Below, in pieces: positions 25,501 through 33,969 of a DNA stretch of 64,000 nt. The first letter of the stretch is position 1, and every line of letters begins with the position of its first letter. The notes under the pieces are model-generated. The model worked only from the letters and a program-made list of their open reading frames with translations, ran no database searches and was not told the DNA's origin. Position numbers and translations under genes: made by a program. Origin of the DNA: Haliclystus octoradiatus (Eukaryota; Cnidaria; Staurozoa; Stauromedusae; Haliclystidae); contig OU744452.1 in the NCBI GenBank assembly GCA_916610825.1, forward strand, positions 3,011,543 to 3,075,542, given 5' to 3'.

Positions 25501-27633
25501 ATATGTGATTTCTAGGTGTTTGGATATTATAGTTTGCTACAAAGTTGATTCCAACTGAATATTATTATTGACCGTTACTCAGCCGTTCGTTTGTCTGCCT
25601 TTCGAACCACGATATTTTTGGTAATAATTATTCTGATAAACTTTCAGACTTCTTCTCATGGAATGATGATTTTAAGGACATAAATATGTCGTATTTGAAA
25701 CCCTGATTGTCAGAATCTTTATGTTCAAATCGGTTTGCTTTGCTTGTGTATTTCAAAAAATGTTACAATATTAGAAATTGCGTATCAAAATTCACGGCTC
25801 AATATTATCATCATTTCACTGAAATAACATGACGTAAATAAGAGTGCTGCGAGATCAGATTTCGAAAATTTCCATACAAAGGCTGCCGGTATTGTTTGAA
25901 CCTTGAATTTATTTATCGTTTTTTTCTTTCTTTTTAGTTTACCCAATGATAAATGAACCATGTGGCCTATGTGTTATTGTTAATAATGTCAATTTTAATG
26001 ATGAAACGAAAATGGATAAACGAAAAGGAAGTGCAGTAGACGTGAAGAGACTAAAACAGACATTCGAAAAGCTAAAATTTCAAATATCCATACATCACGA
26101 TCTGAAAGCCGGTGAAATCATTGATTTGGCAAAAGAGATAGGTCCAAAGATGGATCACGCTATGTATAATTGCTTTGTCATGTGCATTCTTTCTCATGGC
26201 AAAGAAGGTAGTGTTTATGGTGTAGATGGAATAACAGTTGAGAATCATTGCATAAGGAGAATGTTTGGTGGGATGTACTGCCCATCCTTGTTAGGAAAGC
26301 CAAAGTTTTTCATTATTCAAACATGCCAAGGCTCAAATTACACCAAACGTGTAAAGAGTGATGATCCATCTAAAGCAAACACCGAAGTAGTAAGAACTAT
26401 GGGTGTTCATTCTAATAGAAAGTATACAGCCATGTCCGATAACGATGATACTGATTGGCTAATGTGGATCGCTGCGACACCAGGTATGTCAAAAATAATC
26501 CAATGAAATGGTTGATATTACAGAGTTGAGGTTTTACAATAAATAAAAACCTAGTTCTGCTATAAGATTAGACATTATCCACGAAATTAGTTATCGCTGC
26601 GGACTAGCTCCCAGTTTAGCGTACTGATTGCTACTGATTGATTACCAATTTAGGTAGTCTGTTGTGTATGGCATATAAATTGTGCAAATCGAAGAAGACG
26701 ATTGACAAGTATTCCAAAATAATAAACCACACAATATGTAATATTTATCTAATATTAATTCAGCACAAACACTTGTTACGCGATACTCAGAGCTAATATA
26801 CTCAGACACAATTTACGAATAAAAAGTCTGTCTTCATGCCTGATTACCGGCATCAATATTACTTTCTCCATGTACTTGTGTTGCCTTGTCAGATATGAAT
26901 TCCTACAGGGGGATTTAGTATAGTCATTAGGGTAGATGCCGATTCTGAAAAAGATACATCCGCATATTTTCATTAATTCCATAATTGATTCAAGGTTATT
27001 ACTTGATGAGAATATCAATCATTCATTAAAATAATTTTGTTTAAATATATGTTTATTGTTTTGAGACTTCATTATGTTATCGAATTATCCAAGATTTTAT
27101 AGCGAAGCGGTATGATAGAGTAGCTCAAGTGCATTTTCAAGAGCTCTACAAACTTCATCATATTATAGCACTCTTCTGCAAATAATCATCAATCTTCAAT
27201 CTTCAGAAGCTGAATAATCCAAATTTAAAAATGTACTCGGTCATTGCTAGTAACATATAAGCGGTTCTAAAAATTTGTAACATTTTACTTGAGTATGGCA
27301 GAGAAATTTGCGTAGCTTGATAGAGATTTTATCCATATTTTCTTCTCTATAGGCAGAAAGTCATGGAGAAGTGGAAATGCTGGTACATGGTTTATATTTG
27401 ATGTCTGTAACTTTCTCAATGAGTATGCAGCAAATATACCTGTATCAAAAATATTTCTACTTATGAATGATCATGTGTCACAACGTGAAGGAAAAGAAGA
27501 AATTAAAGACAAACCTAATACATTCGTAAATGCATATGTCAATTACCAAATGATTAGCTCTTTGAGACGTACATGGATCATTAGCACTGGCAAGGAAACT
27601 ATTGTATCACTGATTACCACTGGATCACATTAA
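2195..27633 (+). CDS. LRR-Roc-COR-caspase fusion protein (ROCO caspase), 11 exons
   Basis: Predicted join: 2195-4574, 7435-7623, 8735-9099, 9479-10008, 11137-11353, 13054-13308, 13400-13607, 18454-18522, 19244-19309, 25938-26483, 27353-27633. Every junction is GT-AG, every phase matches and the total is 5106 bases (1701 residues plus stop). Domain order is: an unrecognised N-terminus of about 100 residues, about 27 LRRs to about 750, Roc GTPase about 780-975, COR about 1000-1385, a charged linker, and a caspase from about 1428 to the end. ROCO proteins (LRRK, MFHAS1, DAPK1 families) are dimeric GTP switches with a C-terminal effector. Here the effector is a protease with both catalytic residues (His about 1513, Cys about 1556). 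I infer a cytosolic sensor whose nucleotide state or oligomerisation drives caspase activation, as in apoptosome or NLR signalling. The ATG is preceded by an in-frame stop 12 bases upstream, but earlier coding exons cannot be ruled out. The weakest link is the 12.3-kb stretch between exons 7 and 10, bridged by two small exons. The alternative is two adjacent genes. Confidence 0.75.
5314..5489. repeat. Near-perfect palindrome, about 41-bp arms
   Basis: The arm TGGCCAAATGAAGCCAACAT... at 5314-5355 is repeated in reverse complement at 5449-5489, with one length difference in a T run. It belongs to the foldback family around it, whose units recur at 5560-5645 and 6780-6900. The short open frames here are by-products of this repeat. 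Confidence 0.85.
5893..6565 (+). repeat. Dispersed repeat, copy 1
   Basis: From AAAGGGGCACTATTGACCG to about GGTCTTGTTTGACCCTG this matches 25070-25900 in the same orientation. Shared blocks include ATAGCGATGAAATCTGGTAA, CACGAGAAGTGTTT and TGTCTGCGTCTCGA-like text. It lies inside the foldback element. No coding content. Probably a non-autonomous element of unknown class. Confidence 0.8.
7435..7623 (+). CDS. Exon 2: Roc GTPase, P-loop to G3
   Basis: Acceptor TTGTAG/GAAAA; the first two bases complete Gly of GESMAGKT. The exon holds the switch I region (TEGIDLYKW) and the G3 motif in VVDCAGQRKYL, then THSFFISQ, the Roc segment seen in LRRK proteins as 'THPHFMTQ'-like text. It ends in phase 1 at CAAG/GTAAAT. 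Confidence 0.9.
8735..9099 (+). CDS. Exon 3: Roc GTPase, G4 motif and C-terminal half
   Basis: Acceptor TTTCAAG/GTTGCC. It reads GCLFLLVFDLYNYEP, then IIIVPTHLDLF, where THLD is the same G4 variant as in LRRK proteins, then a long charged helix. Donor GGTGAG/GTGAGT. The phase joins exons 2 and 4 exactly. Confidence 0.9.
9479..10008 (+). CDS. Exon 4: end of Roc and first part of COR
   Basis: Acceptor TGTTTCAG/CTAATG after a poly-T tract. It contains a hallmark COR segment: ALQYFDTVGSVLYF followed by QFVFLNPEWFISVLKKVF. COR is the dimerisation domain of ROCO proteins. It ends in phase 2 at CTTAG/GTAGGC. Confidence 0.92.
10571..10596. other. GC-rich perfect hairpin in intron 4
   Basis: GTGGGGGGCT, a 6-base loop AGGGCC, then AGCCCCCCAC: a 10-bp perfect stem in otherwise AT-rich DNA. 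It lies in the intron between exons 4 and 5. The role is unknown. It may be the end of a decayed mobile element or a structure in the pre-mRNA. Confidence 0.8.
11137..11353 (+). CDS. Exon 5: COR, middle part
   Basis: Acceptor TTTGTGCAG/ATGTAT. It reads CMWYDIDYITNNDDMF, FLIEILCRFNLIINI and MNLLVPWYF, matching the COR 'L-x-x-F-x-L ... LVPxxL' layout. The donor ATT/GTAAGTA at 11354 is strong. The frame stays open into the intron to 11527, but only the spliced product continues COR in exon 6. Confidence 0.87.
13054..13308 (+). CDS. Exon 6: COR, C-terminal part
   Basis: Acceptor GATTTTCAG/ATTGAA. It reads SPLPVGSFERFIASIYREF, then QDTFIGIETKCKVLCTI, equivalent to the 'LPxGFFxRLIVRLHR ... W..G..L' stretch of COR. 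Exactly 85 codons, phase 0 at both ends. Confidence 0.88.
13400..13607 (+). CDS. Exon 7: COR tail with Cys-rich segment
   Basis: Acceptor GAATTTAG/ATTGCC. The segment carries LCPSCNEKS and, about 18 residues later, PCWFSCDYSY, a CxxC plus CxxxC arrangement that could bind zinc. A related Cys-containing segment is common after COR in animal ROCO proteins. It ends in phase 1 at CAAAAG/GTAAGA. Confidence 0.85.
14152..14385. repeat. TTTG-rich low-complexity tract
   Basis: About 230 bases of degenerate (TTTG)n with TTTATTTG variants. It is simple-sequence DNA in the large intron after exon 7. Confidence 0.85.
14624..14681 (+). repeat. Direct repeat, left copy (pairs with 17822-17877)
   Basis: CTCGTCCATTGATTGTTGA and ACATATATCAAC recur, slightly diverged, at 17833-17873 in the same orientation. 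The two copies lie about 3.2 kb apart on either side of the Ty3/Gypsy fossil. They could be remnants of its ends or simply two members of a dispersed repeat. Confidence 0.6.
15400..16355 (+). mobile_element. Ty3/Gypsy-type LTR retrotransposon fossil (pol fragment)
   Basis: Remnants of a pol gene are recognisable in order: an RNase H piece (HFDIIVDHKPLVPIFD), the zinc-finger start of integrase (LHDRHLGVEKIKRRAHES with YWHG), and a C-terminal tail (VEILPHRTYEIKHTNHQV) typical of Gypsy polyproteins. The element is a broken, strongly shortened copy with several breaks and most of the integrase core missing. It looks old. No clear LTRs adjoin it. Confidence 0.8.
17822..17877 (+). repeat. Direct repeat, right copy (pairs with 14624-14681)
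   Basis: Contains CTCGTCCATTGATTGTTGA followed by ACATATATCAACTGAATCTA, close to the left copy. Neighbouring sequence is AT-rich and not coding. Confidence 0.6.
18454..18522 (+). CDS. Exon 8 (candidate): linker between COR and caspase
   Basis: Acceptor CAAATTTCAG/ATGTCA and donor AATG/GTATGT frame a 69-base, phase 1-1 open segment (DVIQTFIDRKNGKKMDLL). It joins exon 7 and the next exon in frame. The function is unknown, as the sequence is short and polar. Support is splice sites and phase only. Confidence 0.6.
19244..19309 (+). CDS. Exon 9 (candidate): charged linker before the caspase
   Basis: Acceptor ATGCTTAG/ACCAAA and donor AAAAAT/GTGAGT frame 66 bases, phase 1-1, reading QTETRRKGGRNEDGKAESTE. 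Because exons 8 and 9 are both phase 1-1, either can be skipped without breaking the frame. Alternative linkers are therefore possible. Confidence 0.55.
20182..23048 (-). pseudogene. LINE ORF2: APE endonuclease and reverse transcriptase
   Basis: The endonuclease begins KILTINAQCLSSERL and includes IIIQETSR, FAGDLNIDYH and CNSDHLGLYS, typical of APE. The reverse transcriptase has WKAPGYDGING, KHRPLALLSLLSKVVERIV, then CGVLQGTLLGPLLFLVYVN and QFADDTH (the catalytic box, FADD rather than YADD). Breaks: a frameshift near 22870, stops near 22118 and 22068 between the domains, and frameshifts within 21080-21400. The C-terminal domain (KTKIMAIG ... RRVQIGIQNW) is readable to 20182. Confidence 0.85.
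23055..23688 (-). pseudogene. LINE ORF1-like protein, frameshifted
   Basis: The first piece (23688-23431) includes a coiled-coil-like stretch (KLNLMSTALKKCINILETENK). After a frameshift near 23430 the text continues through LPDIWADETHSPSVLQLPLN to 23055. No zinc knuckle or RRM is visible. It is called ORF1 from its position immediately before the endonuclease. The function is uncertain. Confidence 0.5.
24583..24863 (-). mobile_element. Penelope-like element, GIY-YIG endonuclease fragment
   Basis: The reading CPLNNQCLTENIIYQARV followed by QCYIGLAEVTFRQRY and YHKMTFRKRK matches the endonuclease end of Penelope-like elements: the Cys motif, the 'IY...YIG' pair, Arg and His. It is an isolated, broken fragment with no reverse transcriptase beside it. 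It lies in the long intron before the caspase exons. Confidence 0.75.
25070..25900 (+). repeat. Dispersed repeat, copy 2
   Basis: Same orientation as 5893-6565, from AAAGGGGCATTATTGACCG to GGTATTGTTTGAACCTTG. It carries roughly 130 extra bases near 25371-25505 that copy 1 lacks. It ends about 40 bases before the acceptor of the caspase exon 10. Confidence 0.8.
25938..26483 (+). CDS. Exon 10: caspase large subunit (p20) and start of p10
   Basis: Acceptor TTCTTTTTAG/TTTACC. It opens with FYPMINEPCGLCVIVNNVNF, the first strand of the caspase fold. The catalytic His lies in CILSHGKEG and the catalytic Cys in FFIIQTCQGS (family consensus QACxG). An Asp-rich interdomain stretch (KSDDPSKANTE, then SDNDDTD) could be cleaved during activation. 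WLMWIAATPG begins p10. No separate CARD, DED or death domain precedes it, so the ROCO part may serve as the prodomain. Confidence 0.93.
26484..27352 (+). other. Intron between the caspase p20 and p10 exons
   Basis: Donor CCAG/GTATGT and acceptor CTATAG/GCAG. The interior is AT-rich and holds nothing recognisable. Confidence 0.8.
27353..27633 (+). CDS. Exon 11: caspase small subunit (p10) and stop
   Basis: Acceptor TTCTCTATAG/GCAGAA. It reads RKSWRSGNAGTWFIFDVCNF, matching the p10 consensus SWRxxxxGSWFIQxLC with the substrate-pocket Trp and Arg kept. The terminal strand is TWIISTGKETIVSLI, then TAA at 27631-27633. Confidence 0.93.
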
Positions 27634-27746
27634 GGGTTTTTATCTTGCTTATCATACAAGAGTGGTTTGTCTCATAATTATCATAACGATCTCAACCATA
27701 TATCTGGTTACAATATCCATCATGGCATGCTTCTCCTTTGGTCAGG

Positions 27747-27752
27747 AATAAA
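27747..27752 (+). terminator. Candidate polyadenylation signal AATAAA
   Basis: First canonical AATAAA after the caspase stop codon, about 114 bases downstream. This is a typical place for a 3' UTR end signal, but AATAAA is frequent by chance in such AT-rich DNA. Confidence 0.45.
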
Positions 27753-27759
27753 TGTATTT

Positions 27760-28425
27760 TCATATGCCACGTTCCATGGAGCTCTGCAGTTTTGTCTTCA
27801 GATCGACAAACGTGAATTTTACACCCTTGTTTTATACATTGATACGAAGGAGATAATTATGTTGAAATTATTTACTGTTTGTTTGCTCTAGATATGGTAA
27901 AATTAGCTATAGTTACTTAAATGTCGACTAAACACATACAAACATGCAGATAACAAAAAGGCAATGATGCATAGTATTTTTTCGTTACTAGTATCCAATT
28001 GAACTCCGACCGAGTATACATTCGTACCTTGTTATAGTAGATTGGGGCTAACCTTGATTCAAATTTAACACCGTACTCATGTTATATCAGCATCAAGTAT
28101 ATAAATTGTACTGCCTAATTTTAGATAATAATACATATCATTGTGATGTATTTATTTCACACAATTGCAGGGTAGACAGATCTACTTTAAATATATGCAC
28201 TGACAATAAGTACGTAAATTAAGCTGCTGATCTAAACTAAATTGTAAAATAGGTAATGTATAGTTAAAAAATGTAGGATATTAATATAATGGAGTAAATG
28301 GAAAATAAATGCAATGTAATTATAACTGGTTTAAGTTGAACAAATTGAATATATGACGATAGTTGAATACATCGTTGATAGCATATAAATTAGTAAAGCA
28401 TGCATTTTTATAATCGTGACTTATT
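27760..28425. other. Intergenic, nothing recognised
   Basis: AT-rich sequence between the 3' end of the ROCO-caspase gene and the Helitron remnant. I see no coding, RNA or repeat signal. Confidence 0.5.
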
Positions 28426-28742
28426 TCAGGATTTCAAGATTTCGCTAAAAACAACATTTCTAGTGAGACCATTTTCATTTCCTCCAGTTGCAATTGTCAG
28501 CTGTTTTGGGTCACGAACTCTGGATAAAGCAACATAGAGTTGGCCATACGAGAAAACAGGCTCTTGTAGCCATACGCCGACAGTTTGAAAAGTTTGTCCT
28601 TGACTTTTATTTATAGTGAGGGCAAAAGCAGAGCGGACTGGAAATTGTCGACGCTTCCACTGTACGGGAAACTGGGTTGTCTCGTCAGCTTTTGTTGTCA
28701 TGTCAATGCGCGGGAGAAATACGTCTCTTCCAAATTGCTCAC

Positions 28743-28836
28743 CTGATGAGTAACAAATAATAGAGAGTTATGGCTACAGATTGAGATGCATTGCAAACAT
28801 TTTGTAAACTTTAAAGTAGATTATGGCACATCAAAC
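28743..28836 (-). other. Intron inside the Helitron helicase (second)
   Basis: On the - strand the upstream exon 28954-28837 ends ACAACAG/GTTTGA and the next starts TCAG/GTGAGC at 28742. Joining gives KITTGEQFGRDVFLPRID, exactly the family's text. Length 94 bases. Confidence 0.8.
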
Positions 28837-28954
28837 CTGTTGTTATCTTGCAAGTTAGCAGTAAATTTGTGACTTTGCTGAGTGTCACTCTACTTCCATT
28901 GCACAAAGGAATTTGTGGATCAATGTTTTGCAGTACCATTAGTATCACTCCGGG

Positions 28955-29054
28955 CTGAAAATATAAACGGAATATAATTGCATGTCGATTACAAAAATCA
29001 AATATAAATCCTCTAAATCAATATCTACTCTAAAATGTTGTCCCTTTTTATTAC
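28955..29054 (-). other. Intron inside the Helitron helicase (first)
   Basis: On the - strand TTAAAG/GTAATA at 29055 joins TTTCAG/CCCGGA at 28954, giving LPPHRLLLKPGVILMVLQNI, which matches the conserved 'LPPHxLxLKxGxPVMLLRN' motif. Length 100 bases. Confidence 0.82.
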
Positions 29055-31204
29055 CTTTAACAATAAACGATGAGGTGGTAGTCCAGCTGGTGTTAATGAG
29101 TTTAGAAATTCAATTGGGAAGCGTGTTGCATCATCAGGATCCATAGTACTATCGGCACTACACAGTGACACTATTTCACCTGGTAACGTTTCAGTGATTA
29201 AATCATTAACTTGCTCCGCCATGCTGTTTTTCGGAGCCAAAATCGCTCTGTCCGCCATCGAAGTCACCCATTCAGTAAACGGTTTGTTAAACATCTCTAT
29301 AATGTTAGGGAAAACAATTTCAACAAATAATTGCATTGAATGTTTGATAGTAGATCGATTCTCATCACTAATTTTGAACAAAAACTCATCTGGGATTTTT
29401 ATCCAATATGGAGATTCAACAATTGGAACATCACCATTACCCACATCTAGTAGCCATTTGTCAAATTGAAGCAAATTAGGGTCTCGCCCGATTCGCATGT
29501 TTTCTTGTAACTGGATCAGTTGAAAGTGCTTCCAGAGGAAGACATTGACGAAAATCACCTGCCAAAATTAATAGTTTAACACCAAACGGTTCCTGAGATG
29601 TCATTAAATCCTTCAATGTTCGGTCCAGAGCTTTAAGTTGAAATCGATGAATCATTGGAGCCTCGTCCCATACTATTATGTCGGCATTCCTTATCAATAT
29701 AGCCAATGGTTCGCTAGGACTGATTCTCATTGTCGAATTTTTGTTAGGTGTGAGAGATGCCTTGAATCTAGAGTGAAATATTCGACCCAGAGTTAGTAAA
29801 GTGGCAGCAATTCCACTGGAAGCAACAGCAATAGCAGGTTGTTTTTCATTATTCAATGTACGAACTTTTGCTAAAATAGTATTGAGGGTGAATGTTTTTC
29901 CAGTACCTCCTCTGGCATAGATAAACATTGGTGGTTTTGAGTTTCCTTGGAGAGCGTTCATTGTTTTTTCATAGGCTGTTATCTGAGAAGGAGTGAGCTG
30001 GGCAATTCGTGAAGCAGCATATTGTCTTGTCAGATTTTCATCGAAGTTGAGATCCTCCTGTAATACCACATGTACATCAACAGTGCTCTGATCTTGGGTG
30101 AGATGTCTAATGTCGTTTCGGTCTATCTACCGACACACCAGGAAGATCAAAGTCTTGGAGAGACTTGCCTTCAACTTCTAGCTTTTTCTCTAAGTCCATA
30201 AGAACGAATAATTTGAGGTTGAGATCTGTTGACTGAGGGTACTGAAATTTGAAATCATCCCACCATTCACAGACATTTTTTATAAAGTTGTAATGGGTCA
30301 TTTGCTTCACAGAATAGCAGAATGGCAGCAAAAAGATGTCTGATTTGCAAAGAAAGTTGTGAAGTGGCAGCTTCTGACAGAACCATTTCCCATTCACCAT
30401 CGTCTCGAAGCAGCCCAAGCTCTTGGCATACACTCTTGAAGTTGTGATGTGAAGTATCATTCAATTTTAACATATCCTGAAAACTTATTTTGCCTTTGCA
30501 ATGGTCATGATGCAGTAGTATTCTGAGGTAGAATTCATCACCACTCATAGGGTGAATCGTGTGAACACGACCTATTATTGATCCAAATCCTCTTTTTCGA
30601 TTATGCCACTTTCCCTGTCTCCATGTTTTGAATTTCGGGAAATCAATGTATTTTATCATTGTTTGGGGATTATTTTTGTTGAAAGAGAAAAATCCAGTCA
30701 ACTCAGTTGATTTAACCGGTTCAATGACTATGTTTTGTGCCTCATCTTCTTCAAATATTATATACTGTTCATCTTCTAGGTGTACTCGAAGGGCTGGCAC
30801 TGCTGGAAACTGCTGCGTTAGATGAAATTGTAGTAGTCTCCAACAGGCTTCACTGGCTCCTAAAGATCGAAGGTTTTGAAACTCTGACACCTCATCATAC
30901 ACTTGAACTGCTGCCATTTGCCTATCAGATCCTTTAGTCACATATTTATAGAGATATTTTGCTGCCATTGGTGATACACATGCTTCCACATTAATGTGAG
31001 CTTCGAAGCGAAGGAGAACATATGGATTCTAGGGTACTACCCATTGGTTGTCAATGGTTTTACCCTCGTACTCAACAACAGACCCCCCTTCATTTGCAGA
31101 TCTTCTCCGATAAATTGATAGAATGCATTGTCATCCCATTCAGTTTCAGATGTGAATGGTTTTGGAAAACCTCTTGCACATTTACCCAATTCATCCTTAC
31201 AAAT

Positions 31205-31230
31205 ACTGCTACACCGATGAATCATTTTTG

Positions 31231-31262
<32 letters not shown>
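31205..31262. repeat. ATGATGA-type microsatellite
   Basis: Repeats of GAATGAT about 7 bases long flank the truncated end of the Helitron Rep text. It may mark the truncation point. Confidence 0.8.
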
Positions 31263-31264
31263 AT

Positions 31265-33160
31265 TAAGTCACAAATTCCCGGCTATAAATCCCATGATTC
31301 CATACTGAGAAAAAGTCGATAATCTACTACATAATTATGTGTAATATGGTGTTCGCAAAAATCTCAAAATCGCGCTGTTTTATACAAACCCGCAATTACG
31401 CAAAAAGTTTTTAGGAATATATTTCTTATTTAAACTATTTTTATTTTATAATTCTGAACACAAAGTAACGTTTTTAAATAGTTATATCATTAATTTAAAA
31501 GTAGATAAGATTAATTTGTCAAATAATAAATTGTATAGTAATGTATATATAGTTTAATCTTCACTTTTAACAGCATGTTTACGTTTTGTACACATGCTGT
31601 ATAAAACACATAAAGCATGTGCCTAATTGTGGTTTTAGATCCTTGTAAAGCGCTATATTAAGCAATAATATTAGCATAGATAGCGTCATGTATAGGCCTG
31701 CATAGAAATACTAAACTTTATCATTATATTAACTTACCTTATAGCTTATAATTTAATTTATAAACTTTATCATCTATTTTATTATTAGTAAACTTTATCA
31801 TTATTAATATTAGCTTGTAAATCTATCGTGATAGATATATTTTGGATTTTGGTACTGTAATACCCATAACAATACCTAAGTCTTAAGATTTAAACCTTGT
31901 GTAATGAATGTAATGAAAACGGTATTTTGTGTTCTGTCCACGTTGTTATCATTTCACTGTCATTCCCTCTTCTGAATGCCAAAAGTATTTTAATCTTCTT
32001 TGTACTAAAAGGAAATTAGACGTCGTTATCATTTCGCATTTCACTACTATTTCCTCTTTTGAATGCCAGAAGTATTTTAATCACAGGTGTTTACGTAGGC
32101 ACTGTTGAAATTTCTGAGTGCTTTGTATTGCTAATCTAGTGTTAAATCAATTGTCTGGCAGACGAAACAATGCAACAAAGTTTGACCGGGAAAGTTTATT
32201 TGATGCTTGTATGGCAACAGAAGATACATTTTAATACTTTGAATATACTTGAACCATGCATAAAATCAGGCCTTCCGAATGAGATATAATGCATCCTCAT
32301 CCGTGCAGTAACGATTGCGTGATAATGCGTCATTGAACACACAGACAGATTTAAGGGAAATTTTAAAGTAGATTCTATGATATATGATTATAAATTAAGG
32401 TATTAACGCGAGGTTAACATTGAATTGAGGGTAATCGCGTAGGCAAATTCACAAAGATAAACCTTGCAAATTTTTAGTCTAAATTGTATACCTCTTTATA
32501 TGACTACTTATGTAATGAATTCATTTTCTTTTCAGTTGTTCTACAGACAATAGAGTTCAGATTAATTTCCTAATTATATAAACAGCATTTACAACAAATT
32601 ATCTTTACGATTTGCATACACAACTGATCTTTCATTGAATCTGTACAGAAACATATTCGAGTCCGCACACATTATCATATAGAGCCTGCTCCCTCGAGTC
32701 GTGTCGAATCGTGTCAGGGGACTTCTGTAGGAGGATGTGCCAGTCTATCTCCAGAATTGTATATAACTAAAAAATTGTAGTCACAGTCCACGCCGATCCA
32801 TATTTTAACACATTGGCTTTTTGTGGCTCTGTTCTGTCATCTAACATCTAGATATCGGCGGAGATGTCAGTCTGTCAATTCTCGTTTTACTAGGGCTCAA
32901 AAACTCAATTCAATTGTTCTTGTTATTGCCTTCTCGTTCTACTAAATTTTAAGCCCGAAGGTGTAATACAATGACCGCTGTTAGACAATTTGCTTTTATT
33001 CTGTTGTCCTTGATCAACGGCTTTACAATGCATTCAAATAAGGGAAATTTTATGTAATCATGTCCGAAACAGCCGCTGCTGTATGATTAACGGCATGTCT
33101 ATACGATCTAAATGAATTGTATAGGAATAAAATATATCTGTGAAAAATGGTGACCATAAA
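31265..33160. other. Intergenic, no gene seen
   Basis: AT-rich. A local tandem duplication of about 80 bases lies at 31941-32083: TATCATTTC, then TTCCTCTTYTGAATGCCARAA and AGTATTTTAATC occur twice. Nothing else stands out. Confidence 0.55.
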
Positions 33161-33162
33161 AA

Positions 33163-33965
33163 ATGATCAGACACGGCGATTCTTATTTCAAAACTACTGA
33201 ATTCCGTATTTGTGGATTTGTATATGATTTTACTATTGCGGCTGACGAGAGAAGATTTGATGCCCATAAACTAATACTATCAGGGTTTAGTGAATATTTT
33301 TATCGAATGTCTTCATGTAATATGATCGAGGCTGATGCAAACCAAGTCAAATTAAAAGGTGTCTCTGCTGATGTAATGGAAAATTTCATCAAATATTGTT
33401 ATATAAATTCGTTAACAATTGAAGGGGACACGGCAGGGGATAATAATTTCAACTTATGAGCCGCTGCAGTATGTTACAATTGGAATCTATCAAGAAAATA
33501 TGTATATCCCATTTAAAAGTAATGTCACAAAGTTGGAAGAGATTATGCCAATGATTGGGTGCTGAATCAAGTTATTTGAATTCAGAATATTAGGCGATTC
33601 TATTTCAGGGTATACAAAGTAGTAGTACAGATCATAGTTACAACACACAAACGAGGTAATTATTTCGGTGACGCTCAGGCGATCACAAGTAACATTGGGT
33701 ATTCTGAAGTGTGTTAAAGTTTTCGATCTTGGAAGACTTATAAGCGATACTGCTCTTTTTAATGTTTCATGCAATTTTATCAGAGAGAACTTTGATATTA
33801 AATCAATTATTGCTGAACTTATGACATCATCATTTGTGATCTGAAGCTTTTACTTGCCGAAGTGTCATCAACTGTATCTCAGACTGTCCTAACCTCTTTC
33901 TTATTCGAATGATGACAGCATGATTCAGATACTAGATCCGAAAGCCTATAACTTGTGGGTCTCAC
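33163..33965 (+). pseudogene. BTB/kelch-like (KLHL-type) pseudogene
   Basis: The first 90 codons form a good BTB core: DFTIAADERRFDAHKLILSG, then FSEYFYRMSS and VKLKGVSADVMENFIKYCY, as in kelch-like substrate adaptors of CUL3 ligases. After a stop at 33457 the expected BTB-BACK text resumes in another frame (LQLESIKKICISHL near 33475-33515). Later fragments (LLLAEVSSTVSQTVL near 33850, MIQILDPKAYNLWVS near 33920) suggest BACK and kelch remnants. Several frameshifts and no intact kelch repeats. Possibly a retrocopy, as no introns are seen. Confidence 0.65.
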
Positions 33966-33969
33966 TCCA

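Larger units (their letters stand above)
28426..31264 (-). mobile_element. Truncated Helitron (Rep C-terminal part and PIF1-type helicase)
   Basis: Right to left: a Rep segment (KCARGFPKPFTSETEWDD, then the Tyr motif AAKYLYKYVTKG), a linker, then helicase with Walker A GGTGKT, Walker B WDEAPM, GDFRQCLP, LQENMRI, LPPHRLLLK, TINKSQGQTF and LYVALSRV. The N-terminal HUH motif of Rep is absent: recognisable text stops at an ATGA-rich microsatellite (31205-31262). Frameshifts lie near 31037/30989 and near 30267-30460, a stop and gap separate 30107 from 30069, and a small deletion with a frameshift follows GDFRQCLP near 29530. Two clean introns interrupt the helicase. The copy is not functional. Confidence 0.9.

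Noticed and set aside
27667-27891. 74-codon open frame after the caspase stop
   Set aside because: Lies in the likely 3' UTR, has no recognisable content and contains the candidate poly-A signal.
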